Notes: generated by a model not told the origin, from the sequence alone. DNA of 64,000 bases from Mansonella perstans (GCA_037074765.1 JBAMDO010000110.1:116189-180188), one strand, 5' to 3'; shown: positions 38,474 to 52,977, numbered from the stretch's first letter. Translations and numbers: made by a program.

Positions 38474-41324
38474 TCAATTAACTTGTTCACTACCACACGA
38501 ATCTTTTGCTTCGTTTGCATCAGTTTTAATTCCATACGGAACGCCAAGTATGAGATTGGCAATACGTCCAGCTTCATATAAACCCGATAAATATGCTCCA
38601 TGAATCTGAACATATTTTGAATGGATAAAAATGAAAAAAATTTAATTACAATTAATTGTATGAATAATTAATTATATGAAGATACCAATACTTATATGAA
38701 GATACCAAAAGAAATATTTTTAAGATGTAAATTTTAATGACAATAATATTGAAAAATTTAGTAAAAAATATGAGTTTTAATTAATTATCAAATAAGGGAA
38801 ATTAAGTGAAATCTTAAAAAAAAAGGAACTAATTAAATTAGACTAATTCTAATTAACCGTTCCAGGATGCTCTCGGCAGGTATGCTCGCCAGCAAAAAAG
38901 ATTCGATCACAACCAGCTAAATCTTTCACTGGTGCTGCTACATTATCAAATGCATCCACTGAAATTTTAGTTGGATAAGTAAACAAACTTTAATCTTACT
39001 AATTAATTGAGCGAACAATTAACTAGTTCGATTTTTGCATTCCATTTTATTTAAAATTAAAATAAAAAAATTGGAAATTATTCTAATCCAATAATTTTCA
39101 AATTGAGAAATATTGAGAGAATTTAAAAAAAATAATCAAACATATAGCTTGAAATAATTAATTAACCAATTAAGTAATTGATTCAATTTTTCAACATATT
39201 CTGTAAATGAAATTTCCAAATAAATATGATGCAATTAAATTGCAAAATGGCAATTTTGCAGAAATAATTTGAACAAATGATCAAATTCTAACCTTGACTA
39301 GTCAAATCAATTAATTAATTAATTATACAACTAGCCAACTGGTTTTTTTAAAAATATTTACCCTAAAGGAAATTTTCAAATAAACGAAATGTTATTGATT
39401 AATGAATTATAATTACTATAAAAAAAGTCTTACAGGTGCAATTTGAGGGAACATAACTGAAAGCGCCACATGAAAAACGATCTGCTCTCCAACGTGTTAT
39501 AATTACATCTGTTGGCTAAAAGAAAAGCAAAAATTTAAAAATAAAAAGAAAATTTCAGAATAAATTTTAGAAAATCAAAACAAAATTTTAAAACTTTTCA
39601 AAAGAAAAAAAGAAAAACTTCAAATATAAATTAGGGTAATACCTATTACATCAAGCTATTCTAACATAAATTAATTAAACAATTAATTATTTACAATTTT
39701 CAGTAACATTTAATTTTCATTTATTATACTTAGACTATTATTAATTATTCCCTAATGTGAAATTTTTCTCACAAAAATATTATATTTATAAATATAATTA
39801 AAATTTTTTCTATCCTAATTTTCTATCTGTAATATCAGCGATCGATTAATCGATTGATCAATCATGAAAGATCGGTCTTTTATCTTGATAAAAAAGAAAC
39901 TGAGAAGTTTAATGCTGAGAAATAGCATTATTGATTAATTTGCCGAAGTTTATATTTTGAAGTTTCCGTTCTTGTATTTTGAAGAAAAAAAAACCATACC
40001 TCTTTTGGACATGCTGGACCAAAAACAGCAGAAAGAAAACTCATAATTTTATAAACAATAATATCATTTGGTGCTTCTTCCAATGCATTAGCCGAATCAC
40101 CTGATACAAGTGCCATTAGGATGGGTTTATCGCGATGAGCTTGAAACATAAACATTTCACCACGACTTGTTGTACACCTGCAAAATTGGAGTTGTTAAAT
40201 TTCAACTTCGAAAACTATCTGATATTTCATACAATAATAAGCAACAAAAACAAACCAAAAAAAATCAAATTAATTAATTAGTAAAAAGAAATCAAATGAC
40301 AATAATATTTATCATCTATTCATACCATTTCTTGCATATAATTAGTCTATAACTTAAACATTAATACTAATTAATTAATTTAATAATTACAGCAAATTAC
40401 TAACATTGTATCTGATATTTGTCCAAAAATACGTGTATTCTCCCAGAATGGTTTTTCGAAGAAAAGCATAATCTGCAAATTAAAAAAATAAACAAATTAA
40501 TAAATTAAAATAAATAGTCTTTATTAATTAAAGTCACAGTTATATTAATTTATGATTGTAACACAAAAAAAAACCGATGAAAATGAAAGTTTGAATTCAT
40601 AAAATTTGTAATTCTCCAAAAACTGTAATTCTTTTAGAACTCTTCCAAACATTTGTCAAATAAATCTTATAAAGAATTTTTTTTATTTTTACCTTGTTAA
40701 CATTTCCAAAACCAAGCGAATTAATTGCATCAATTTTCCAACGCGGTAACTCGGGATAAAATAATGGTGCATTATTGCGATTTCGTACTGATCGTTTAAG
40801 AACACCAAGTGGTAATGTACACAATACGCAATCACCATTAAAAATTACCTCACGTACACCATTCACCAAACATTTCACACTCACTTCTAAAATTGTCAAA
40901 TTTCAAATTTAGCTTAATTATAAGTTAATTAATTTAATTATCCTAATTACTTCATTGAAACATACAAAAAAAAAAAAAAATCTATAAAATTTCAATTCAG
41001 TTCGTGGTGGAAATTCCAATATATTTCATTAAAACTTTCAAAAAAAATCACGCATTTTTTAATAACTAATATTTTTTAATGCTTATTTCAAATTTCTCAT
41101 TTAAAATTTTTGAAAAATTTTCAAAGCTAAAAAACAAAAGATCAATAATGTTCCCACTAGAGAAGTAATAGTTGCAATTAATAAAGTAATAAGATAATGA
41201 TAATGAAGAAGTAAAAAAAAAGACGAACTCCCATCAACGTATTCAATTCGTTGAACAACATGATCAAGATAAATATGCCAATCACTGGAAAGTGTGATCA
41301 AAAATTTGATTAAACCTTCAGCAA
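38474..41324 (-). CDS. Lysine-specific histone demethylase (LSD1/KDM1-type), C-terminal part only
   Basis: This is an FAD-dependent amine oxidase domain of the kind that demethylates histone H3 lysine 4 in chromatin repressor complexes. Exons found: 41324-41229, 40886-40693, 40472-40405, 40177-40000, 39515-39434, 38958-38858, 38605-38474, giving about 283 residues to TGA 38476-38474. Visible: VLCTLPLGVLK, GFGNVNK (its Lys matches the flavin-contacting Lys of human LSD1), FEKPFWE, MALVSGDSANALE, ITRWRADRFSCGAFSYV, FFAGEHTCREHPGT and HGAYLSGLYEAGRIA. These are diagnostic of LSD1-type enzymes rather than monoamine oxidases. The first exon found begins inside a codon after TTTTCAG, so earlier exons must exist. 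The SWIRM domain, GxGxxG FAD motif and tower helices were not found up to 64,000. Either the next intron is unusually long, the gene is truncated, or the 5' exons are too short to see. Which nematode paralogue (spr-5, lsd-1 or amx-1) cannot be told. Confidence 0.9.
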
Positions 41325-42254
41325 CTGAAAATTGAAAAATTATTTTGAAAATTAAAATTGTTCAACAAAAATCTGAAAAGTTTAGACATTTTTTTGTTCT
41401 GTTCAAATAATTCCATTCTCATAAATTATTTTCGGAAACGTTTAAATAGATAAACGCTATTGTCTTCTAAGCTATGTGCTTGCATAAACAAAATTTTTTT
41501 TAATTTAAATTAAAATAACATTTTCAAAAAAAGACTTTCTGTGAAAAAAACAAACAAAGAAAGAAATAAACATTTTTGAAAATTAAAATTTAAATTAACT
41601 ATTCTTTTTTTTTCTTCTCCATTTTTTACATTTGTTTTTTGAAATTTATTTCATCTTTTTTTCCCCACTAAATGAAAAAGGTCTCTTTCTGACGTAATGT
41701 AAAAAAAAGAAAGGTATAATTTATTGATAGGGTATATTACTAGTCGATTTAACGTTGAATGAATGAGAATGAGATTGAAGTATGGGTACTTAAGGGTTAA
41801 AGGTCGAGTAGCACTTGTCCATTCTAATTCTCAATAAAAAAACCAATTGCATCCAGTTGAGTTGTACAACGAATGAAGAGGAGAAAGATGAGAAAGGAAT
41901 GAGAAATAGGCAGTAAAATAGGATAATAAACAATCTTCAATATTCACTCTTAAACCAAATTATCTGAGATTTTTTCTCTTTGAAAGCTTTTCCTTAAGAG
42001 TTTTATCTTCAGTTGTTCAAGATCATACTTCTAACATTTGCAGCAATGTTGGGAAATCCTCTTTTCTATCCATAAAGATGCAGCAAAAGTGACAAGATGA
42101 TAATTGTCCAGTGAAAAAAAAAAATGGATAAGAATAAGATTATTTAAAAAATAAAAAGAAAAAAATGAAATTTATAATTAATAAATTTGATCAAGATCAT
42201 GATTAATAAAGAAAATGATAAAACTGACGCGATAACGATTAGATTAGTGGATAA

Positions 42255-42540
42255 TGACAATGTTGTTGATGATGATAATAATAATGATGATAATGATGGT
42301 GATAATACTGAAATCCCTAGAAGGTCATTAAAAGTTGTTTTTAGCTAAGGGTTATTTGAATAATCTGTCTACAGTAAAAGCCTTACAAAAAAAAAAGTTT
42401 CTGGACTATACATAATGATGATGATGACGATGATAATGATAATGAACTTCCTAAAAGGTCATTAAGCATTATTATAACTAGTAATTATTTCAAGAACCTG
42501 TCTACAGTAACAATTTTACAAAGAAAAGTGAACTGTGACA
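42255..42540. repeat. Diverged tandem duplication of about 150 bp
   Basis: Both copies have a GAT-rich start, then CCTARAAGGTCATTAA, then CTGTCTACAGTAA and a TTACAAA run. Copy boundaries are near 42,255-42,410 and 42,413-42,540. Confidence 0.75.
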
Positions 42541-44110
42541 AATCAATAAGATAATTTAGTCTCAAATGATGGTAAATTCTCATCAATGACCTTTCAATAT
42601 TGAAAATATCTCGATCAAAAAAGACTGAAAATAAAATTTAACCTTTACAAATGAAAATTAAATCATCTCTAAATCTATATCAAATATAAATGAACTATTA
42701 GAATTGAATTAAATTAACAAATGAAATAAGTTGAAAAAGTCCAAAAATAAAAGCTGAAATTTCATAATTTTTATAACAAAAAATAATTTAATATAGATTT
42801 AATTCAATTTAATATTTCATTTCAAAAAATTGACCAGTTTTTTTTTTTTTTTGACCACAAAAATTGACCACTTTTTTTCTTTCTTCCCTTTTGCACCATA
42901 ACTTCTTGTGAATGTGTAAAGAGGAAGAAAATTATCCGCCATTATATTTAGCTCATCTGATCATTTTTTTTTTTTTTCGTTGTGAAGTAATAACTTCAAA
43001 AAGGATATGTGGAGCTTATTACACAATTCACACTGTTTACAATAATGATTGCTGCGCTAATAGCAAATAGCGGCGACAGTGAAAGTGATGATGGCCATTA
43101 TCCATTATCCATTAGAGCCCATAAGTAAGGTATATTACACATCATGAATAATACAATGATAAGTATCCTTTTTTTTCATTTCCTTGAAACCTTTTTAAGG
43201 CCGACAAGCCATATTTTAATATCAAACAATCATACCGCCAGGAGTATTTCTTCGTGTGCAAAAAGATTAATTAATTTTAAAAAATGATAAAATACTATTA
43301 AAATTTAAGAACTATCATACTTTTTGCATATGTGTTATTATGATTATAATTATTATGTAATTTTTTTTTTCTTTCTACATATATTTATAAAATTTTTAAT
43401 TGTAAATGAATTTAATAATTTTTTCTTTTTTTTTTTTTTTTCAAGGTTCGAAACTAACTTATATGTAATTTATTCATTTGTTCAATTTACACACTGTTTT
43501 CAGCCTCTCCTCACCCAACCGGAATTACAGTTGAAATGATAAATGACCATGGAATCCGAGATGATACAGGATGATGTCAAATTTGCATAAATAAAAATGG
43601 TGATAGAAATAATTGTCACAGTAATGTATAATATGATATCGTTCAGACGGAAATTGAACAAAAATCGTATAAATAGCCTATCAGATTATACAAAAATTGC
43701 TCATTCTAACATAACATAAACCATCCGTTATAAGGTATCAACATATAACTACTACTGATGGGTTAAAACAGAATGCAAATGTATTTTACAGTGATACAAA
43801 TGCTATTGAAATTTGAAGGTCTCATATAACAACTTGCAAATAGTAAACATTTTCCCCATCATTTCAGTCCTAGAATTAATTCATCAATGTCACAAGCAAC
43901 CCACATACATACACACATACATACAATTATTAGAGTTAAATGATAAAACTAAAAAAAAAAATTTATAATTATTTAAAATATATAAATGTAAAATGTTTAT
44001 GCGTACTAATTTAAGTTTTTGAACTCATATTTACTTAAAAATAGCACAGATAAAACAATTTATAATTAACATTGTAATTAACTTGAACGATTTTCAACGT
44101 TGCAATACAT

Positions 44111-44415
44111 TGCTATGACAGTAAAAATTTTTATATATCAAGATTAATTTATTTTGTATGTAATTATTGTGATAATACAATAAAAATACTGCTATGACAA
44201 TAAAGATTTTCATATATCAACAATGACTTATTTGTATGTGATTGACTATGACATATGCGGTTGACTATGATATGTTATTGACTATGAATAAAGATTATAA
44301 GTAATTGAGATTAGCTTTATTTTATTTGATTGCTATGACGATAAAAAATTTTATATATCAAGATTAATTTATTTTGCATACTATGACAATAAGAATTTTT
44401 ATTTATTCGGATTAG
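44111..44415. repeat. Minisatellite with TGCTATGACAATAAA units
   Basis: TGCTATGACAGTAAAAATTT, TTATATATCAAGATTAATTT and TATTTTGTATG recur as an ordered unit about three to four times. Confidence 0.75.
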
Positions 44416-45220
44416 TTCCATTCAAGTTTTACTTTATATCATACAACGTAATAATATTTACCATAGCTCTTTTTTTGCTGCAAAAATTTTAATCAAATTA
44501 ATTTTAAATATTTCATTGATTTAATAAAAACAACAGATGAGAATGAATGAATGAATTTTTCAGGTTAAATATCATCAAAAAATGATTCTTCTTAAACTTT
44601 CTTCCATCCTCTCCTCTATCACTTCTCAATCTTTTTTCAAATAAGCTTATTATATTCAGATATTAATCTAAAAATCTATCGTATCTTCATGAACTCCCAG
44701 AAGTAATTCATTAGGGAAATGAATGAATGAAACATATAAGTACATTACTTTCCCATCCATAATCTAATTTGCATCTTTTCATTTGACCTTTCATTAACCT
44801 TCTAAAGTCTTCCTAATGCTAGGCATTTTTAAGAAAATAATATAGTGCCGAAAAATTTATTCAAAAATTTTCATTAAACAAAATTATTTTTATTTTTTTC
44901 ATTAAGAAAAATTAAAATTAAATTTTAAAATTAAAGTTATTGATGAATAAAAAAAACAAATTGATCGAATAAATATAATTATCTGTTAAAACTATGATTT
45001 TGATAAAATTTTCCTAAAATTCACTAAATAAAATTTAGGTGCAAAAAATTTTAGCTTCAATTTAATATCACTTTTGTAATTTATTAGCGATAAAAAAAAA
45101 AGTTATCATAATATTTCAGTGAAATTGTCAACAATTTAATTGATAATTAAAATTGGAAATAATTAAGACTTCAACCAAATTGTTGCAATTGTTGTGTCAC
45201 CTAAAAAAAAAAAGTAATTT

Positions 45221-45402
45221 GACTTCTGCTTAGCATTACATTGAAACAGTACTGATCTTAAATGATACCTGATATACATATTATTTACTTCTACTATTAC
45301 TTTAAAATAGTATGAACTTGAATGATACCTAATATATATTGCTTAATTCTACTTCGTATTACTTTGAAATAGTACTGAACTAGAATGATACCTAACATAT
45401 TT
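45221..45402. repeat. Minisatellite of about 62 bp, three copies
   Basis: Each unit has ACTTCTRCTTNRTATTAC, TTGAAATAGTACTGA and GAATGATACCTAATATA in order. Confidence 0.85.
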
Positions 45403-45967
45403 ATTATTTGTATAAACATAATAAATAATCAATTACCAAGATTGAATTCCAGTTAAATTTTCAATAGTTGCTTAAAAATTAAATTTTGATCAAATTGAGA
45501 AATATGGAAGAGATAATTAATTTCCATTAAAGGAAAGGAAAAAAAAACATTTGCAATCAAATGACTGATTGACTGTTAATTTCATTACTCGGTTAATTGA
45601 ATAAAAAGAAAATAAATTAACTTAAAAAAAGCATAGGCAAATGAAAATGAAAAAACTGAATGGCAATAAAAGTGATGGAAAAGGATGAAAAAAAAGCAAA
45701 AAGTAATTTGCAATTTTTTTCACTTCAAAAAAAAATATAATAAACTCGTTTCTAAAATTTAATTTAAATACATTTATATCTTGCTAAGGATATACCAATG
45801 AAATTTTGATTAAATTAAAAATACGAAATGAAAAAAAAACAACGACGTTAATTTATTAATTTATTTAGGAATTAATTAAAAAGCTGTTTTTTATTCTGAG
45901 TAAAATTTCAAAAAAAAAAATCCTTTATTTAAGCCAAATGTTAATTTGATATTTTTTTTTGGCAAAA

Positions 45968-46135
45968 TAAATGCAAATCATACCGTAAATAAAGAAAGTG
46001 ACTGCAAATTATACTGTAAATAAATCAACAAAGAAAGTGAATGCAAATTATATTGTAAATAAATCAATAAAGAAAGTGAATGCAAATTATATTGTAAATA
46101 AATCAATAAAAAAAGTAAATACAAACTTACTGCAA
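45968..46135. repeat. 39-bp minisatellite containing ATGCAAAT-like octamers
   Basis: GTGAATGCAAATTATATTGT plus AAATAAATCAATAAAGAAA repeats four times. Most units carry an ATGCAAAT or TGCAAATTAT core, resembling a POU-domain octamer site. Confidence 0.85.
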
Positions 46136-48567
46136 AAATTCAATAAACAATGTTTACTGTAAAATGTTTTTAAAAAAATTAAAATCAACCTCAAAAAAGA
46201 AAGAAAATTAATTAAAATTATAAAATAATATTTCGAACAAATTTTGCTTTTTCACTTGCCTTTGTCATTCATTATTCGTTTGAAATTTACTTTAAAATAT
46301 TTTAATTAATTTTGAAATTTTAAATGCATTCCTTTACAGTTTTGTAACAATCGCATGTTTTTGATTTGGTCGTGAAAAATAATTTAATTAGTTTTACTGT
46401 AAAAATATGTAAAACACATAGCAATTTACGTGACAATCAATAATTTATAGAAAGTAATTTTAAAATTTAATGACTTTTGAAGAAAATTTCGGAAGTTTTA
46501 CCTTTCGTTCTTTCATTCATTTCTTTCTTGCTTTCTTTCTATTTCTTTCATTACAACAACTCGTTACAACTGTCTTTTATCTTACCGTTTTCAAAAAAGA
46601 CACCGCAAAAAAAGCAAGCCAAATTTAAAATCATTTTGTTTCCAATACCATTTTTAATTTATTGAAGATTAAAATGGTTGTAGAAAAAAAGTATAGGATA
46701 GTGGAAAGAAAAAAAGAAAGGAAATAATTACAGAATGTATTTAATGATCGGATCATTTAACGGAACCAACGATGACTGATGCTGAAATGAACTTACGGCG
46801 CGATTTTCTTTGCTTTTTTTCCCCCAATGATTTCATCTCGCGAAAATTTTAAAATTTCAAAGAATAAAAAAAAGGAAACAAATTTTAATGAACAATAAAT
46901 ATGAAAGGTGAAACGATACTATATTGTATTATTTCAGTACTTGGTTAATTTCCTTTACAGTAATATACAAAAAAAAAAAAAAACTCAAACATCTTTAACA
47001 TCTTTTTAATTGTTATGCTAACATAATAATATATATAGTATTGATTTTTCAAATAACATTTCAATCATTTTCAAAATTTATTAACACCAAAGCAATGAAA
47101 TAATTCTACGGAAAAGTAAAAGAAATTCATTTCTAACTTTAATCTTTTAAAATAGAATGATGTAAAAAAAAAAAAAGAAAAAAAAACTGAAAAGATTATG
47201 AATGATTTATAGCCACAGTAATCCACAGTAATCCAATGGGAAATTAAATTTTTTTTTCAGCAAAAAAAACAAAGTTGAAAAATGTTTTAGAAAAATAGCT
47301 CTAAAAGACTGAAAAAAAACAAAAAATGAAACAATTAATTCATATTTTGAATTTCTTGCACATTGAAACGTATATGACATTTTTTCTTTTTCCCCTTATA
47401 CTTTTTATTCTGATGTGTTCTTTCACGTTTTTTTCACATGTCTTGTCACGTTTAAAATTATTTATTTTTCAGTAAACTGTACGAATTATCTTATTTTCAA
47501 AAAAAAAGTACAAATTTAAATTATCAATTTGAGTAAAAAATACCAATTCAGATTATCGATTCGATAATTCGATTTTAAATAAATGATAAGAAAATCTTTC
47601 ATGCATTATGAATTGTACTTAATTAAACACTTGCTTTAAAAAAAATTTTGAAATATTTTTCTTTCAATTGCAAATTTATTTTATAAATATAATTTAACCA
47701 GGATATCCGCAATATTCGGTATTGTAATTATAGCACATAAAATTAATACAATCGAAGAGTCCATCTGACCATAATGGCCATTTGAACAATTTTAACATTT
47801 CGAATATCCCAACTACTTCAAATGAGTCGTTTTCTTTAAGTTCAAATTTAATTTTAAATTTAAAATGCTACACAAAATTTTTAACTCATCATCATTTATC
47901 AATTTAATACAGTTATTTTTTTTCATCAAAATGAAATTTTTTATGAGGAAAAAAGTGCAAATAAATTATTAATTAAATTAATTACCAGTCGCATTAAATT
48001 ATTTCCAATTTCAAATTATTTTTTACTTAAATTAAAAATTTAATTACTTACATTTAAATTATTTGAATTCCAATTTTTTTTTACTATTATTAGTAATACA
48101 GCAAGAAAAATCCCCAACAATATTACCTTAAAAAAAATTAATTGAACACCTATTATTATTACGAATATTGTTTTTTTTCCATCTTTACTTTTTCATTTTC
48201 AAACTAATAATAAATTTTTAAATGAAATTTTTCAAATTGCAATTTTTGAATAACTCTTGATTGAAATTTTAAAATTGAATTGAAATAATTCAATGCCTTT
48301 TACTTCTAATTTCTTCCTTCCTTTTTTTTTTAGATCTTATTCCTTTTTCTAATTATTCCAGCTATGAAAAAAAAGGAGAAAGAAGAAACTGATTTTTTCT
48401 TTCACATTAAATTACTGTTAATTTCAAAAATTTCAATTAAAAAAAAACTGAAGAGAAATATGTTTTCGTTTCATTTTTTTTCCTGTTGTTCTTCATTCTT
48501 TTCTTTTTTCTTGTTCTTCTATCATATTTAAATTAAATTAAATTTTTCAAAAATTCATTTTTGTTCC

Positions 48568-48665
48568 ACCATCACTACCACCACCACCATCACCACTGCC
48601 ACCACCACTGCCACCACCATCACCATCACCATCACCACCACCACCACCACCACCGCCACCCACCA
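48568..48665. repeat. CCA/CAT trinucleotide tract
   Basis: An imperfect CCACCACCATCACC run, one of the few C-rich stretches in the window. The plus-strand frame reads mainly Thr/Pro/His and has no further coding support. Confidence 0.85.
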
Positions 48666-48942
48666 CTACTACCAACTGACCAACCTTTAAACTACCTTTT
48701 CTTAACTTAAAGCAAATTACTTTTACTATTTTCTTTCACAGTACTTTTCCACTTTTTTTTTCAAACTTGCAAAATCATAAAATTATAAATTTTAGCAAAG
48801 GAAAAAAAAACTCGCAAATTTCATAAATTTCTAGATTAACTTAAATGATAATACCAATACTGCTACTACTACCAGTAGTACTACTATTTCTGCAAAACTC
48901 TCTTAGGAATAATTTAATTTTTAAAGTAAGACATATCGAAAT

Positions 48943-49072
48943 GACTTGCCCTATTATTTTTTGCCCACATTTTTTCCCTTTGCCCCGGCTTGCCCACACA
49001 CTTCGCCCCCTCTTCCATTCGTTTCACCGTTCCTGCTCCCCCACGCCACCAGCCCATCTTTCTCTCGGGAAG
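48943..49072. other. C-rich, G-poor island
   Basis: About 130 bp is strongly C-rich on the plus strand. The minus strand therefore carries seven or more G-runs of three to five bases, such as GTGGGGGAGC and CCGGGGCAAAGGG, enough for G-quadruplex formation. No protein or RNA family is recognised in it. Confidence 0.7.
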
Positions 49073-49569
49073 TGAAGTATTGCAAGGTAAAATTTGTGAT
49101 GGATGATAAAATTACAAAGTATTTGTGATACAATCATTTTTGATTTATCAGAAAGAATACCGCGGTAAAAAAAAGAAAAAATCAATTCTCCCAATAATTT
49201 CAAAAAAAATTTAAAGCTTATTTAAATTTGAGATTTTAATAGATTTCATAAATTTGTTTTCTTTTCTGTTAAATTTCATCTTTTTCATATATATCAGTTA
49301 TTTGATTTATTTTTTATAAACATACAATAAATAATCATTCAATTTGTTTGCTTCTTCCTATTGTTATTAATTATCTTTCTTTTCTTTTACTAATTTAATT
49401 TCATTTTTCAATTAATTTTTTTTTTGTTCAAGTCAAACTTGAAAACTTAAAATATCATAATAATTATTTTTCTTTTGTCAAAAATTATTTATTACTATTA
49501 AACAAGTAATTCATTTAGGAGGGATATTTAATAACTGAATTTTTGAAGTGGAGTTATTTAAATTAGTAT

Positions 49570-49835
49570 TTGAATAAACGAAACTATTATTTCATTATCA
49601 TTGTTACTGCTATTGTTATTATTAATAATATTATTTCTAATACCACTTTTATTACATTTATTATTGCTGCCATTATTTTATTATTGTTTTGTTACTCTTA
49701 TTATTATTGTTGTTGTTGCTGTTGTTGTTATTATTGTCATCATCATCATTATTATCATTGTTATAGATGTAATAGTTGACAGTCATTGTTATTGTTATTA
49801 CTATTATCTCTGTGCTATTAGCAATATTTGAAATG
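49570..49835. repeat. ATT/GTT trinucleotide microsatellite
   Basis: Imperfect TTATTATTGTTGTTG repeats produce long spurious frames rich in Leu/Ile or Asn/Asp. Confidence 0.85.
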
Positions 49836-51599
49836 ATTCTTTTCGATTGTATGTCAACAATAATATTTTCCTTAATCATATTTAAATATCAAATCTTTGA
49901 GAGGTTTGCAACCTCAATCAATATTGAATTTGCCTGAAAGTGAAAAGGAGAATGAAATAAAGAGATTAGAATAGAAAAAATTAGAATTGATAAAAGAAAG
50001 TAAGGGAGAGAGAGACAGAGAAAGAAAATGAAAACGGAAACAGATGATTGTAATTAAAAATAATTGATTCATTTAAAATTTAATTTTTCACTCTTATTTT
50101 TCCAAATTTTATCGTTAATAACAACAAATAATTTAGTATTAATAATAGATATTAGAATTGGATTATTTTCCATAAATTATATAAATTAAGTAAAAATGAA
50201 AAAAAGATAACATATTCATATCACGAATAATTTATTCATTTCAAATTCAACTTAATCCAAAAGGATCACAAAAAAAGTATTAAAATTATTGAAAATAGTT
50301 CTAATAAATTTATAAATAAGTAATGAAAAAGATGGAAAAAAAGGAAAAATACAGTTAAACTAAATGATAATGAAAAGTATTATTATTATTGTTTTTATTA
50401 CTATTATTATTATCATTATTATCATTATTAATATTGTTATTATTATTTTGATAAGAAGATAACAAAGACAAAAATAAAAAAAAGCAAAACGTATTCTATT
50501 CAACAAATGTTATTCCATATAATTCATTATTGATTTCATATTTAAGCAAATTAGCAAAAATCATTCATGCATTTAAAATTAGGATGACAATTTAGGAAGA
50601 AGCTTATTAAGAAATGAGAAGATGAAATTAAAAGAATGATTCATGTTGATTGAAAAATCTTTTGATATGCCGAAACATGTGGATAATAAATCTAGAAAAG
50701 AAATAGCAACAATATGTTATCTTGTTGTTGTTACAGTAGTGCTAGATAGCAGTATCAGTTGTATAGTAGTAGTAATAGTAGTAGCTATAGTGATTGCTAT
50801 TCTAGTGATAGCAGTTAGTGTGATGACAAGATTGACAGGATTAATTGTAGGAAAAGTGTGTAGTATGAATATAAAAGAGGTGTCACAGCGTGACCTATCA
50901 TCTTGTTGCTCCTATCTTCCTAAAAATTCTTACCATTCTTCTAAGAGGTCGAGAAATTACCATCCCTCATTAACAAATTAACCCGATTCCATTGCTAGTG
51001 CGCTCAACCATAAACAAATTTTTCAAGCAATTTTCTTATTCTCTCTCTCTCTCTCTCTCTCTCTGTCACTTCAATACTTCTACTAGAATCGTCTACCAAT
51101 AGTCTATCTGATATTTAGTTAATTATTTTTTTGTAATTTTTTTATTTTAATGATATTTTTGCTTTGGTGTAATTTATGAAGAAAGACTAAATTAAATTTG
51201 AAATCAATATATTTATGCATATATAATATTTGATACCTATTAAATTAGTTATTTCTCAAATTTAATGAAAGTATATTTCATTCAAAGAATAGCTTTTAAG
51301 GTTTGTTTTCAAACTCGTTCTCTTTGTTACTTATTTTTAAAGTAAGTAAATACATTGATTTTATCCTTTATTACTTTCTGCTATTAAAATAAATAACTAT
51401 AACAATCTCGATTATTTTATACTTTTGGAGTAAGTATAATTGCTTTATATAAAATTTTAATGCAAATGGATTTTAACCAAAATCTTATCCAGAATCCATT
51501 CTTGTAAAGCCTTAAAAATTAATAATTCAAACTGTTTTCATTATGCATAAAAAAAAATACAATATGGAAAAATGTATTTGCTTATTATCATGTTAAAAA

Positions 51600-51745
51600 A
51601 TCATCAGTATCATTATTACTATCATCATAATTATAACCACGATCAATACATATCAAATCACGATCATCAACATTATCATCAACATCATCAATATCATTAA
51701 CACTACTATTATTAACATTATCATCATCATCACCATTATCATTTG
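51600..51745. repeat. ATC/AAC trinucleotide microsatellite
   Basis: Imperfect ATCATCAACATTATCATC repeats. Confidence 0.85.
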
Positions 51746-52977
51746 CCAAATACCGAAAATGAGTCATTTGAGCAATTTAAATGGCCATACTCTCTGTTAC
51801 TATTATCATTATTATCTTCCCTTATGCTCTTCTCGATCCAATTAATCTTTCAATTAATTGGCACTTTAAAAGCAATCAAAAAATCATTTGATTGGCTTTA
51901 AAAAAGATTGCGATTCCAAAAAGCGAAAAGGAAAAAATTTTTATAATGTATGAAATTTAAAAAAGCATCATCATCGTATAGATAAATTTAAATGATGGCC
52001 ATTTTCTTTTATTGTAAAATTATGTGTCTCTTTTACATCTCTCATTTAAATTAACATTTTTGTAATTTATTAAATTATTCATTTTCAATTCTGCTTTTAT
52101 TCGTTTTATTCCATTCAATTTTTTGTCTTTAAGAATTTGATTTTAATTTCATTCAAATTTTTACAAAATTTTTTTTCTCCCATCCCTAATCAATGTCTCT
52201 ATCAAAATTCAAAATTAAATTCAATTAAATTTTGATCTTATTTTGATCAAATTAAAATTTGTTAAATTTATACATCACCCTCTTGCTGCTGCTGCTCTCT
52301 ATGTGATGAGTTATAATAAATATTTAATGATCAAATATTGAGGATACAAATGTTGTCATCCATAATGATATTGTATTTCAGTTGAATAGATTAACCTTTT
52401 AAAATTCCCTCTGGATTAATGTAATCGGTGTGTGCGAAGCAATTTCTCGTCAATGTTTATTTCCCATAATATTCCAAACTTCTTATATTATTCCCATTCA
52501 TCTACTACTTGGCAATTTATATTTCAAACTATTAAAAGTTAGAGGTATTAAAATTCAAAAATCGTAAAAATTTATTTCATTCAAAATCTTTATTCTTCAA
52601 GTAATTTATTCAAAACAATAACTTTACTCTAATTATTTATCTGATGAATAATTTTTAATTAAATAAAAACTTTTCCATTTTTTTTTGTATCAATTTTTTT
52701 TCAACAAAAATTTATGTAAACTATAAATTGATGAGAAATAGGTCAGAGAAAAATATGCCAACAATTCTCACAATAATTATCATCGTATCGTATCAGATAA
52801 TATCATGAAATTAACCATAGAATGATGCTAACTTCAAAAATCATTAAAAAATAGAATAATTAGTTCTTGCTAGATTATCGCCTTAAGAAAGTTAAAAAAT
52901 AATATACATTGAAATATTTTTCATAGTTCTTAGGTCAACAATTAGTTCATCTGCAATTTTTTCTTTTTTGAAAATAC

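Noticed and set aside
47694..47867. 57-codon open frame on the minus strand with Trp/Cys/Tyr-rich composition
   Set aside because: It has no recognisable homology or useful splice sites; a frame of this length is expected by chance in 22 kb of sequence.
50643..50981. 112-codon plus-strand frame with a Val/Ile-rich middle
   Set aside because: The middle is a translated GTA/GTG trinucleotide repeat, and no family resemblance is visible at either end.
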